A stretch of DNA of 64,000 nucleotides from Leptolyngbyaceae cyanobacterium JSC-12 (GCA_000309945.1 CM001633.1:2266292-2330291), one strand, 5' to 3'; counted from the first letter of the stretch, positions 8,947 through 17,808 are shown. The notes: generated by a model from the letters alone, not told the origin. Made by a program: numbers and translations.

Positions 8947-9099
8947 GGGAGTATGTCAGTTTTGCAAGTCTCTGCATTTGCCCTCATCCCCCAACCCCCT
9001 TCTCCCAAACTTGGGAGAAGGGGAGTTGAAGCTTCAAGTCCCTCTCCCAAGCTTGGGAGAGGGATTTAGGGTGAGGGTGCAAAGGTGACATACTCTCCC
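8947..9099. mobile_element. MITE-like 153-bp repeat, copy 2
   Basis: Second copy of the element at 7327-7479, same orientation and length, with a few substitutions. It is flanked on both sides by a perfect 8-bp direct repeat TTTACAGT (8939-8946 and 9100-9107), the signature of a target-site duplication. Ends are GGGAGTATGTCA and TGACATACTCTCCC. It fills most of the 312-bp gap between the sigma gene and pgl; the rest of that gap shows nothing I recognise. Confidence 0.75.
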
Positions 9100-9128
9100 T
9101 TTACAGTTCCCTATCTCCAGGCTCATCT

Positions 9129-9845
9129 ATGGAAAAGATTGTTGAAGTTTTGCCCGATAAATCAACTCTGGTTCTTCGTTCGCTAGAGCTAATTTTGTCT
9201 ATGGCGCAAACTGCGATCGCAGACCGAGGGCGCTTTACAATTGCGCTTTCCGGGGGCAGTACGCCCAAGCCTCTGTACGAAAAATTGGCTCAACAAGATT
9301 TGCCGTGGGACAAAATCCATGTTTTTTGGGGGGATGAGCGGTACGTTCCGGTCGAACACCCCGACAGTAATGAGGGGATGACCCGCCAAGCCTGGCTCAA
9401 CCATATTGCCATTCCTGCTGAAAATATTCATCCAATCCCAACTGGGGCTGGCGATCCAGCAATCGATGCCGCCAAGTACGATGCTGAACTACAAGCATTC
9501 TTTCAAACCGCGCCCGGAGAATTTCCGGTGTTTGACCTGATGCTACAAGGGATGGGCGATGACGGACATACCGCTTCCCTGTTTCCCCATACAGAAGCCC
9601 TGAATGTGCGCGATCGCCTTGTGACTGTTGGCAGCAAAGATGGACAACCCCGCATTACTATAACCGTTCCCTTGATTAATCACGCTCGCACTGTTCTTTT
9701 CCTCGTTGCTGGAGCTAACAAGCAAACAGCACTGCGCCATGTTTTTGCCCCTGAAGGGGACGATGCCCAATACCCGTCTCGGCTCATTCGCCCTCAAGGA
9801 ACGCTTCTGTGGTTGTTAGACCAGGCAGCAGGGCAAGGATTATAG
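9129..9845 (+). CDS. pgl: 6-phosphogluconolactonase
   Basis: Hydrolyses 6-phosphogluconolactone in the oxidative pentose phosphate pathway, the main source of NADPH for cyanobacteria in the dark. The 238 residues match the DevB/Pgl family. Motifs visible are FTIALSGGSTPKPLYEKL near the N-terminus, FWGDERYVPVEHPDSN, and LQGMGDDGHTASLFPHT with the catalytic His. The start at 9129 is the first ATG with full family coverage. It is followed by a tandem 19-bp duplication that includes its stop codon. Confidence 0.95.
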   Translation: MEKIVEVLPDKSTLVLRSLELILSMAQTAIADRGRFTIALSGGSTPKPLYEKLAQQDLPWDKIHVFWGDERYVPVEHPDSNEGMTRQAWLNHIAIPAENIHPIPTGAGDPAIDAAKYDAELQAFFQTAPGEFPVFDLMLQGMGDDGHTASLFPHTEALNVRDRLVTVGSKDGQPRITITVPLINHARTVLFLVAGANKQTALRHVFAPEGDDAQYPSRLIRPQGTLLWLLDQAAGQGL

Positions 9846-9868
9846 ATAAGGGCAAGGATTATAGATAA
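9831..9868 (+). repeat. 19-bp tandem duplication over the pgl stop codon
   Basis: The unit gggcaaggattatagataa occurs twice head to tail (9831-9849 and 9850-9868). The first copy contains the last codons and stop of pgl, so the second copy is a recent non-coding duplicate. Confidence 0.85.
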
Positions 9869-9964
9869 CAGAATGGCTAGGAGTTGCTCACTGGAAATCT
9901 TCAAGCATGAATCTCCAATCCTCAAGCATTCATCTATGATGATCCTCAGAGATGGAAAACGTTC

Positions 9965-10738
9965 ATGATTGTTTGTCCAAATTGCAACCATCAAAATCCT
10001 GATGGCGCGGTTCAGTGTGAGGCTTGTTACACTCCATTACCAGCCATAACTGCCTGTCCCAACTGTGGTGCCAGTGTTCAAACAGATGCCAGTTTTTGTG
10101 GGCAATGTGGTTTTAACCTGAAGGCAGCTGCAGTTGCCCAAGTAGCTGTTGCTATGTCTCCATCGCTAGATGAGGCTAGCATATCGGTATTGGTTCAACC
10201 AGATCCACTGGTCGAGCCTGATCCAATTCCTGAAAGTCCAGGGCTTGAAAATCCAGTTGCAGTTTCAGTACCAATGACACCTGAACCCCCACCTGATTTG
10301 GAGATAGCACAACCTGCTTCGTTGCCAGATGCGTCTCTGGCAACCCCAATTCCTGCTCCATCCGTTGTTGCAGTCCCCAGTGCAATAGAAGGACGAACCC
10401 AATTACAAACCCAGAGTGCTCGGCTGTTACATGTCCAGACCAACACCTCTGTTGAGTTACCTCCAGGACTGACCGTCATTCATATTGGCAAACCGAACGA
10501 TCGCATCCCGCCCGATATTGATGTGTCTGGGTTTCCTAACTCCGAAATTGTCTCCCGCATTCATGCTGATATTCGCTTAGAAGGCGATGCTTACTACATT
10601 GAAGACGTAGGTAGCTCCAATGGCACTTATATCAACAATCTTCCTCTAGTAAGAGGGAATCGGCATCGACTACGTCCTGGCGATCGCATTGCGCTTGGTA
10701 AAGGCGACAAGGTGACGTTTCTATTCCAACTTTCATAG
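9965..10738 (+). CDS. Zinc-ribbon and FHA domain protein
   Basis: A 257-residue soluble protein. The N-terminus has two zinc-ribbon knuckle pairs (CPNCNHQNPDGAVQCEAC, then CPNCGASV...FCGQCGF). Residues about 60-155 are a Pro/acid-rich linker. The C-terminal FHA domain, residues about 165-257, holds the phosphothreonine-binding core SRIHADI and the signature GSSNGTYINN. FHA domains read phospho-Thr, so this is probably an adaptor for Ser/Thr kinase signalling. The next gene is an FHA-zinc-ribbon-pseudokinase with the same kind of domains. The partner is unknown. Confidence 0.88.
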   Translation: MIVCPNCNHQNPDGAVQCEACYTPLPAITACPNCGASVQTDASFCGQCGFNLKAAAVAQVAVAMSPSLDEASISVLVQPDPLVEPDPIPESPGLENPVAVSVPMTPEPPPDLEIAQPASLPDASLATPIPAPSVVAVPSAIEGRTQLQTQSARLLHVQTNTSVELPPGLTVIHIGKPNDRIPPDIDVSGFPNSEIVSRIHADIRLEGDAYYIEDVGSSNGTYINNLPLVRGNRHRLRPGDRIALGKGDKVTFLFQLS

Positions 10739-10992
10739 ATTTTGCCAATCTGAGTTAGGTTAGATAGCAAAGGCAACTTTTGTCGATTGAGTTCACGTTC
10801 CAGAAAATCGTTATCTTCCTTTTAGGTTGTGGTGTTGCATCTTTGCTGGCTATAACGTACTCATTGAAGGTATATGGCTTTTCAACGGGTCTTCCAATCT
10901 ACGCCCAGCCAAAAGCACCTTAGGATAGTAAACAAGTTTCCTTATACTAAGTCCCAAATTTTCGTTTACGATTCAGGCTCTCTACTGCCAGC

Positions 10993-12390
10993 GTGATTAC
11001 TCTCACCTTATTGCATCCAATGCAGTCAATCCCTGTTCAAAGTTGGACCTTTGAGCAGGAATCAACTATCCGGATTGGGCGCTCAACCGATAACCACGTG
11101 ATTCTCTACAGTGCTGTGGTTTCTCGTCATCACGTCGAAATTCGGAAGGTAGATTCAGGCTGGGAAATTGTCAATTTAGGTGCAAATGGGACCTACCTGG
11201 ATGGACGGCGCATTACTCAAGTCCCAGTCGATGATGGTGTCATTATTCGGCTGGCTCGCTCTGGACCTAATGTCCAAATTCATCTCACACCTCAAAATGC
11301 AGAATCATCTCGCGCTCTCGTAGGCGAGAAAACGGTTGGTCAAAGTGCGAAACAACCTAGTCACGCATCTGTTTCCCCGACGGATATTCCATCTGACATC
11401 GAGATTGTTACTACGACTCCGCCTGAAACAGATGAATATGTGACAACAGAGTCCCAGGAAGATACTCTGCAAGCAGCACAATCAGCGGACGCGGAGGACA
11501 CTGAGGGGATACGAGCGATCGCACCTGTTAATCCTGGTTTTGTCCTGTCTGCTTGTTGCCATCAATATATCGAGACCGACCATCTTTTTTGTCTAGATTG
11601 TGGCAAACCGCTAAAGCCGCTGGGTGTGGTTGGAGACTACCAGCTTGTGAAAGTGTTAGAGACGGACGAGCTGAGTACTGTTCAGCTTGCCTGGAAAGAT
11701 GGGCAGACGGTTGTGCTGAAAACTCTCTTGCCCTATTGGATGGAGCAGTCAGAAGCGGTTGAACTGTTTGAGCAAGAAGCTAGATTGTTTTTGAAGATTA
11801 ATCACCCAGCTCTACCAAAGTTTTTGGATGTGTTTTCGGATGCAGGGCACCCTTACCTGGTGATGCAGCCTGTTTATGGTCGATCGCTCCGGCAAGTAGT
11901 TCTGACAGAGGGACCACTAACGCAAGAAACAGCAATCAGGCGCATATTGGAAGTATGTCATGCACTGGATTACCTGCATACCCAAACCCCACCTATTCTG
12001 CACCAGCGCCTTAAACCAGACTATTTGATTCAGCGTTCGGCAACGGCTCCGTTGATGATTACGGGACTGACACCTGGTCGAGTCATCGCGCCTTTAGAGG
12101 CATCTGCAGAGTATCTGGCTCCGGAACAACGCCAGGGGCAAGCATCCTTTGCCTCTGATTTGTATGCGATCGGCCCAACTCTGGCATTTTTACTGACCGG
12201 GAAATCCCCAGCGACCTTTTATGCTCAACGCGAGCAGGGATTCCGTTTGTATGCAGAGTATGTACCGGGGTTGAATCATGACTTGGCAGCAGTTATTCGT
12301 AAGCTCACCAATTTGCAACCAGGTGAACGCTTCGCTTCGATCCAGGAGCTTGCCAGCGCTTTACAACAGATTGTTGCTGTTGAAGCCTAA
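10993..12390 (+). CDS. FHA, zinc-ribbon and Ser/Thr pseudokinase fusion
   Basis: 465 residues from a GTG start. An N-terminal FHA domain (about 1-100, with SRHHVEI and GANGTYLDG) is followed by an acidic linker, one zinc ribbon (about 182-202, CC...CLDCGKPL) and a protein-kinase fold (about 209-460). The kinase keeps the ATP-contacting Lys (about 243, VVLKTL), the helix C Glu and an APE-like LAPEQR. The catalytic HRD is HQR (337-339), the Mg-binding Asn is Tyr (344), the DFG position reads TGLT (357-360), and the Gly loop is lost. It is predicted to be catalytically dead and to act as scaffold or sensor. Confidence 0.87.
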   Translation: MITLTLLHPMQSIPVQSWTFEQESTIRIGRSTDNHVILYSAVVSRHHVEIRKVDSGWEIVNLGANGTYLDGRRITQVPVDDGVIIRLARSGPNVQIHLTPQNAESSRALVGEKTVGQSAKQPSHASVSPTDIPSDIEIVTTTPPETDEYVTTESQEDTLQAAQSADAEDTEGIRAIAPVNPGFVLSACCHQYIETDHLFCLDCGKPLKPLGVVGDYQLVKVLETDELSTVQLAWKDGQTVVLKTLLPYWMEQSEAVELFEQEARLFLKINHPALPKFLDVFSDAGHPYLVMQPVYGRSLRQVVLTEGPLTQETAIRRILEVCHALDYLHTQTPPILHQRLKPDYLIQRSATAPLMITGLTPGRVIAPLEASAEYLAPEQRQGQASFASDLYAIGPTLAFLLTGKSPATFYAQREQGFRLYAEYVPGLNHDLAAVIRKLTNLQPGERFASIQELASALQQIVAVEA

Positions 12391-12458
12391 CACCAGCGAG
12401 TTATTTCCTTTGCCAAAAACAAGTGGTTAGCGATCGCGTCAATTTGGGCAGTCTGAAT

Positions 12459-12534
12459 TTAAGGCAAATCAGGTGTGCTAATGCACCCTAGCTGCTTTAA
12501 GGCAAATCAGGTGTGCTAATGCACCCTAGCTGCT
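12459..12534 (+). repeat. Perfect 38-bp tandem duplication
   Basis: Two identical 38-bp units lie head to tail (12459-12496 and 12497-12534), each starting TTAAGGCAAATC and ending CCTAGCTGCT. They lie in the 219-bp gap between the pseudokinase gene and the histidine-kinase-like gene. No protein is encoded; they may duplicate a regulatory site or be a recent slippage or recombination product. Confidence 0.9.
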
Positions 12535-12609
12535 ATGACGTGCTTTGAATCACGGCAAGTTAATTTCTAGTTGAGATAACTTTCAGGGATATCGCAAGGT
12601 TAGGTAAGC

Positions 12610-14082
12610 ATGAGGAAGCGTTCTGCATCTATTTCACCTCGCAAACCGTCTATGGTTCCAACCTTATCCAACGGAAGTTGTCAGGCATTACATCTTGAGG
12701 CAGTGCTTCAAGACTTGCCATTGCATCGGTTTGAAATATCTATCGATTGCTCAGGAACTGAACTGGCACAGGTATTTGAGCGTTACCCCTTGTTGCCAGG
12801 TGCCGTCCTGGTTGACGAGAGACGGTTGGTTGGGATGATTTCTCGGCAACGCTTGTTGGAGTTTTTGATTCGTCCGCATGGCATGGAGATGTTTTTGCAA
12901 GAGCCGCTTCGGGTTCTGCATAGCTATGCTCAATGTGAATGCCTCCTGTTATCAGGAGAGACCTCTATCTTGACTGCAGCTCAACAAGCATTGCGGCGAT
13001 CGCCAGAGTTATTAGGCGAACCAATCATTGTTCAGGTAGATCAGTCCCATTACTTGCTAGATGTTCACGAACTCAACATTGCGCATTGGCAAATTCGCGG
13101 CATTGAGACACAAGTCCGCTACGAGCGAACTCAGGCGCAAATGATTCAGACTGACAAAATGGCAAATTTGGGACGGTTAGTGGATGGCGTAGCTCACGAA
13201 ATTTTGGATCCAGTCAGTTTTATCTGGGGAAACCTGAGCCATATTGCCTCCTACAGTCAAGATTTATTCGAGTTGCTAACTGCCTATGAACATACCCTGC
13301 CGAACCCACCCACCCAAGTGGCGCAATTGCGAGAAGCGATTGAACTCGATTATCTGCGGCAAGATTTACCTCGGGCAATTGAGAGTGTCAAGACAGGAGC
13401 CGAACGTCTATCAAAACTGGCAACAAGTCTACAAAACTTTTGTCACATTGATGAAATCTATCCCAAGCCCACAAATCTACATGAATCGATTGACAGCATC
13501 CTCTTGTTGCTGAAGAGTCGCCTAACCAGCGACATTACAGTGATTAAACATTATGGTAATTTGCCACCAATCATGTGTTACCCAGGGCAGCTTAACCAGG
13601 TGTTTATGAATATTTTGAGCACTTGTCTAGATAGTTTGCTGATTCAAGCAGTGAGCCAACAACTTGACTTAGATCTCAAAACTCGACGAAACCAAATTAA
13701 GCCATCATCTGCTGTGCCTACTAAACCTGCGATCGCTATTACAACAGAAGTTTGCTCCCTGCCAGAACCCAATGGAGGTATTGTTCGCTGGGTTTCAGTT
13801 CAAATTGCTGATAATGGTCCTGGCTTATCGAGAGAAGCCCAGAGACAACTCATGGAATCCTTTTCGATTCAGCGCCGCACTGAGAAGGAAACCAGCCTAG
13901 CTGTGAGCTATCAAATTGTAACCGCAAAACATGGTGGACGGTTTAAGGTACGTTCTCGCAGTGCAGCAACCAATGAATTGCGCCGAATTGCCTGCAGTGA
14001 CAGATCTGAGGAGGAACTTCCTCTCCAAGTTGATGACAACCTCACAGGAACAGAGTTTGAGATTTTATTGCCTTTAATCTAA
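12610..14082 (+). CDS. Histidine-kinase-like protein with CBS-like sensor and degenerate ATP lid
   Basis: 490 residues, soluble. The N-terminal half, residues about 25-160, resembles a CBS pair (AVLVDERRLVGMISRQRLLE). A HisKA-like dimerisation helix follows with the phospho-acceptor His at about 196 (GVAHEI), then a HATPase_c domain. The N box is MNILSTCLDSL, with the second Asn replaced by Thr; G1 is intact (ADNGPG, about 401); the G2 box GTGLGL is replaced by TSLAV (about 428-432). An insertion is present between N box and G1. ATP use may be impaired. It could act with the preceding FHA proteins; no response regulator is adjacent. Confidence 0.82.
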   Translation: MRKRSASISPRKPSMVPTLSNGSCQALHLEAVLQDLPLHRFEISIDCSGTELAQVFERYPLLPGAVLVDERRLVGMISRQRLLEFLIRPHGMEMFLQEPLRVLHSYAQCECLLLSGETSILTAAQQALRRSPELLGEPIIVQVDQSHYLLDVHELNIAHWQIRGIETQVRYERTQAQMIQTDKMANLGRLVDGVAHEILDPVSFIWGNLSHIASYSQDLFELLTAYEHTLPNPPTQVAQLREAIELDYLRQDLPRAIESVKTGAERLSKLATSLQNFCHIDEIYPKPTNLHESIDSILLLLKSRLTSDITVIKHYGNLPPIMCYPGQLNQVFMNILSTCLDSLLIQAVSQQLDLDLKTRRNQIKPSSAVPTKPAIAITTEVCSLPEPNGGIVRWVSVQIADNGPGLSREAQRQLMESFSIQRRTEKETSLAVSYQIVTAKHGGRFKVRSRSAATNELRRIACSDRSEEELPLQVDDNLTGTEFEILLPLI

Positions 14083-14253
14083 ATCTGATCTCAGTATGCT
14101 TGGCTTCTTGACTTCCTGCTCCCTGTTTCAACCCCCAACTCCCAACTTAAACCAGATCCACATTCAAACCTGCCATTTCTTGTAGGGAAAACTCCGGGGC
14201 TCTTGCTGGACGTAGTTTAGAATACCAGGGTGGTTGATTAACAGCATTGAATT

Positions 14254-15075
14254 ATGGCAAGTCCCATTCCGGTATTGGTGAACGGCGCAGCAGGCAAAAT
14301 GGGTCGGGAAGTGGTGAAAGCAGTTGCTAGTGCACACGATATGGTGCTGATGGGAGCAGTTGATCGCAACCCAGAGCACCAGGGGAAAGATGCTGGCGAG
14401 TTGGCAGGGTGCGGAACACTAGAAGTACCAATTACCAACGATTTTCAGCCCATGCTGGCATTTGTGTCGCAAGAAAAAGAACCTGCAGTCATGGTGGATT
14501 TTACCCATCCTGATTCGGTGTATGACAATATTCGCTCTGCGATCGCTTATGGTGTGCGCCCCGTCGTAGGCACCACTGGTTTGAATCACGAGCAAATTCA
14601 AGATTTAGCTGAATTCTGCGACAAAGCTAGCACTGGGTGTTTGCTGGTTCCAAATTTCTCAATTGGCATGGTGCTGTTACAACAGGCAGCCATCCAGGCA
14701 TCCCAATATTTTGAGCATGTAGAAATTATTGAATTGCACCACAACCAAAAAGCCGATGCCCCCAGCGGGACGGCGATTCAAACAGCCCAATTGTTAGCAG
14801 AAATGGGCAAATCATTTAATCCCAAGTCGGTAGAGGAAACTGAAAAGCTCCCAGGCGCACGAGGAAGCATTGCTGGGGAAGGCATTCGGATTCATAGCAT
14901 TCGGCTACCAGGGTTGATTGCCCATCAAGAAGTCATCTTTGGGGCACCTGGGCAGGTCTATACTTTGCGCCATGATACCAGCGATCGCGCCTGCTATATG
15001 CCTGGTGTATTATTGGCAATCCGTAAAGTGCTCCAACTCAAAACCCTGGTATATGGACTAGAAAAAATTCTATAG
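14254..15075 (+). CDS. dapB: 4-hydroxy-tetrahydrodipicolinate reductase
   Basis: NAD(P)H-dependent reduction step of the diaminopimelate/lysine pathway. 273 residues, family length. The nucleotide-binding motif is [16 protein letters not shown] at the N-terminus, and the substrate-binding and catalytic block is [17 protein letters not shown]. The ATG at 14254 is the natural start. It has no metabolic neighbours here and appears monocistronic. Confidence 0.96.
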   Translation: MASPIPVLVNGAAGKMGREVVKAVASAHDMVLMGAVDRNPEHQGKDAGELAGCGTLEVPITNDFQPMLAFVSQEKEPAVMVDFTHPDSVYDNIRSAIAYGVRPVVGTTGLNHEQIQDLAEFCDKASTGCLLVPNFSIGMVLLQQAAIQASQYFEHVEIIELHHNQKADAPSGTAIQTAQLLAEMGKSFNPKSVEETEKLPGARGSIAGEGIRIHSIRLPGLIAHQEVIFGAPGQVYTLRHDTSDRACYMPGVLLAIRKVLQLKTLVYGLEKIL

Positions 15076-15238
15076 TCCAGCACTTAAGAACCCTTCACTG
15101 CTGCCACAAAAACGTAGCAGCAGGATTATAAAGTTAGCTAGAACAGTCTAACTTGTGGAGGGCGTAGTCATGCCTGACTCAGTCATGCCTAATCAAGTGA
15201 TAATGAAGGCGGAAAGACGGTTTCTCCGACCTTGATTT

Positions 15239-15922
15239 ATGTGTGGTCGATATTCTCAAACTCATTCAGCATTGGCGATCGCTCGTACCTTTCAGTTATC
15301 GGTTGTCCCCGATGCACCACCACGCTACAACATTGCACCCACTCAGTTGGTTGGAGCGATATTACAACTGCAAGACAGACCAGAACGTCAGTTTCGCATC
15401 TTGCGCTGGGGACTGGTGCCATCCTGGGCGAAGGATGCAGCCATTGGTAACCGATTGATTAATGCACGCTCAGAAACCGTGAGTGAAAAGCCTTCATTTC
15501 GTTCAGCATTTCGTTACCGTCGTTGTTTAATCGTGGCCGATGGGTTTTATGAATGGCAGCGGCAGGCAGGCAAAAACCAAAAGCAGCCTTACTACTTCCA
15601 GTTAGCGAATCATGCTTTGTTCGGTTTTGCTGGGCTATGGGAGCACTGGGAAAGTCCAACAGGTGAGCTACTAGAAACTTGCACGATTTTGACAACGGAA
15701 GCAAATGAAGTGCTGCGCCCCATTCATGAGCGAATGCCCGTCATTATGCATCCTGATGATTACGATACCTGGCTCGATCCAACTCTGAATACATTTGCCA
15801 AATTGCACCCCTTATTGCGTCCCTATCCGGCTGAAACAATGCGAGCCTACCCTGTTAGCCTCCGGGTGAACAAAGCAGACTACGATCGCCCAGAATGCAT
15901 TGAACCATTGGGAGAGCAATAA
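15239..15922 (+). CDS. SOS response-associated peptidase (SRAP/HMCES-type abasic-site protein)
   Basis: A 227-residue YedK/HMCES family member. The protein starts Met-Cys-Gly-Arg-Tyr, so after Met removal Cys2 is the N-terminal nucleophile that crosslinks abasic sites in single-stranded DNA. Also visible are the conserved Asn in RYNIAPTQ, FYEWQR, and the Glu/His block TTEANEVLRPIHERMPVI. The Met-Cys start fixes the start codon at 15239. Likely role: protection of abasic sites at replication forks. Confidence 0.94.
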   Translation: MCGRYSQTHSALAIARTFQLSVVPDAPPRYNIAPTQLVGAILQLQDRPERQFRILRWGLVPSWAKDAAIGNRLINARSETVSEKPSFRSAFRYRRCLIVADGFYEWQRQAGKNQKQPYYFQLANHALFGFAGLWEHWESPTGELLETCTILTTEANEVLRPIHERMPVIMHPDDYDTWLDPTLNTFAKLHPLLRPYPAETMRAYPVSLRVNKADYDRPECIEPLGEQ

Positions 15923-16006
15923 ATGCTCAACAGGTTGCATGAGGAGCGATCGCATCCAGCTATTGTAGGGAACTCTAAAGTTATCCCTTGATTCAACTGC
16001 CCCCTT

Positions 16007-16747
16007 ATGAGCCACGGACTTTACCTTTATGGTATTTTTCCTGACAGCAGCCTGGATACTTCCGGGCTAGAAGGCTTAGACAAGCAACCTGTTCAGGCTC
16101 ACTCACTGGATGGCTTTACCTTCCTTTATTCCGAAGCCCAGCAGGAACGCTACCTGGCAAGCCGCAAAAATTTGTTGGGTCATGAGCGCGTGTTAGAGCA
16201 AGCAATGCACAGCGGACACCGCACCCTCTTGCCATTGCAGTTTGGGCTAATTATCAATGATTGGGACACTGTAGCCACCCAGTTGACCCAACCCTACGGA
16301 ACTCGTTTGCATCGCCTGTTTGAGAAACTGCATGGCAAGCGGGAAGTAGGTATCAAAATATTTTGGGAGCAAGACAGCGAACTGCAAGCCTTGCTAGAAG
16401 AAAATCCCACTTTGAAAGCCCAGAGAGATAGCCTGGAAGGCAAACCCCTCAGTATGGACGAAGTTGTGGCAATCGGGCAGGCAATTGAGCGATCGTTGGA
16501 AGCTCGCAAACAATACATCATCACCCTATTCCGAACAGCTTTAAATCCGCTAGCTACCGAAATTGTGGAAAACGACTCACTCACAGAATCGATGATCTAC
16601 AATGCCGCCTATTTGATTGATTGGGATGCCGAACCCCACTTTGGACAACAGGTTGAAGACCTCGACCAGAAATTTGATGGACGTTTGAAGATCCGTTACA
16701 ACAACTTCACTGCGCCATTTAACTTTGCCCAGATGGAACACCTATAA
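16007..16747 (+). CDS. gvpF: Gas vesicle protein GvpF/GvpL
   Basis: A 246-residue GvpL/GvpF family accessory protein for gas-vesicle assembly. The N-terminal ferredoxin-like half starts GLYLYGIFP and contains HERVLEQAMHSGHRTLLPLQFG, the family hallmark; the C-terminal half repeats a related fold (LKIRYNNFTAPFNF). It is followed 2 bp later by gvpG. No gvpA or gvpC is present in the window, so the pair is separated from the structural genes or the rest lies elsewhere. Confidence 0.92.
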   Translation: MSHGLYLYGIFPDSSLDTSGLEGLDKQPVQAHSLDGFTFLYSEAQQERYLASRKNLLGHERVLEQAMHSGHRTLLPLQFGLIINDWDTVATQLTQPYGTRLHRLFEKLHGKREVGIKIFWEQDSELQALLEENPTLKAQRDSLEGKPLSMDEVVAIGQAIERSLEARKQYIITLFRTALNPLATEIVENDSLTESMIYNAAYLIDWDAEPHFGQQVEDLDQKFDGRLKIRYNNFTAPFNFAQMEHL

Positions 16748-16749
16748 CT

Positions 16750-16998
16750 ATGTTCAACTTCCTCCTTGCCCCTCTCACCGCGCCCATTACCGGAATTGCC
16801 TGGATTGCCGAACAACTCCAGGAACGGGTAGATGCGGAACTCGATGTCAAAGAAAACTTGCAGAAACAACTGCTGGCATTACAACTTGCCTTTGATATGG
16901 GCGAGATTGAAGAAGAACTCTTTGAGGAACAAGAAGAAGCCCTGTTGCTGGCAATTCAAGAACTGGACGATTTAGAGCGGCAGACTGGTCAGGAATAA
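16750..16998 (+). CDS. gvpG: Gas vesicle protein GvpG
   Basis: 82 residues, in the usual GvpG size range. A hydrophobic N-terminus (FNFLLAPLTAPITGIAWIAEQ) is followed by an acidic coiled-coil-like helix (about residues 30-80). It starts 2 bp after the gvpF stop, so the genes are cotranscribed and probably coupled. GvpG is an assembly factor of the gas-vesicle shell in the known systems. Confidence 0.88.
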   Translation: MFNFLLAPLTAPITGIAWIAEQLQERVDAELDVKENLQKQLLALQLAFDMGEIEEELFEEQEEALLLAIQELDDLERQTGQE

Positions 16999-17145
16999 AT
17001 CCAGTCCATAGCCAAATCTACGGTTTTTACTGAGAGAATCCTCTAGTTTTCCAGTTAGACGTGGTTCAGGAAGAAACTCTGCATAAAGTCAGCAAGCTCA
17101 ACGGATAGGTGAACAGCACACCTTATTCCCCTGTTGGACATCGCT

Positions 17146-17685
17146 ATGCAACTTTCTTCTGCTCTATTGTCGAATGGTTCTCCCAAGCTGAATGCTCAAA
17201 CCAGGACCATCTTGCACCAGCTACAAAGTGGACAGTTATTGACAATCGCGCCTGATTCCCCCGGTAGTTTGTTGATTGTCAAATCATTTTATGTAGACTT
17301 TGCCGGACCTGGAGCAGCCGTAGGCGGAGAATTTGATCGCCGCTGCACTGCTGTTTATGTGGTGGGCACTGTGCGCTTGCAGACGATCGCCAACCAGAGC
17401 GATCGCGAAGACGCAATCCAAACCCGCCTTACCTACGCGGAACAGTTGGCGCATATTGTCGATTACCCAAATCCTCAACAGCGAGGACGGGCGATCGTGC
17501 AGCAGCTTGCAGAGTGGCTACCTGGGAACTTGTCGTTAACAATTCCAGCAGAACTGACAGCAGGTTTAGCAGGAGTATTGCCTACTACAGTACAAATGGC
17601 TTGGCAATCTCATAAGGAGATAGCAGATGATATTTCGGTTTTCAACCCTGGCTTTGTAAGAATGCCTGTAGCTCAGTTGGCATAA
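17146..17685 (+). CDS. Hypothetical cyanobacterial protein
   Basis: 179 residues from the ATG at 17146 (a TTG at 17134 is an alternative). Soluble, no signal peptide. The central part FYVDFAGPGAAVGGEFDRRC and the helical C-terminal half give no family that I recognise. It stands alone after gvpG and converges on the esterase gene. Codon use with repeated HIP1 sites matches its neighbours, so it is a native gene rather than a recent arrival. Confidence 0.65.
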   Translation: MQLSSALLSNGSPKLNAQTRTILHQLQSGQLLTIAPDSPGSLLIVKSFYVDFAGPGAAVGGEFDRRCTAVYVVGTVRLQTIANQSDREDAIQTRLTYAEQLAHIVDYPNPQQRGRAIVQQLAEWLPGNLSLTIPAELTAGLAGVLPTTVQMAWQSHKEIADDISVFNPGFVRMPVAQLA

Positions 17686-17808
17686 GCAAAAGATTAGCCT
17701 GATGACACTCACATTTCTTGAACACAAGTATGAAGCTGCTACAACTGCTGAAGTAGCATCTGCTGATATTTGACATTGAGCAAAAACTGGTAGGGAGCAA
17801 ACTGCCTT

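Noticed and set aside
16564-16572. TGTGGAAAA in the gvpF coding region as another DnaA box
   Set aside because: A single unphased copy inside a coding sequence, expected by chance.
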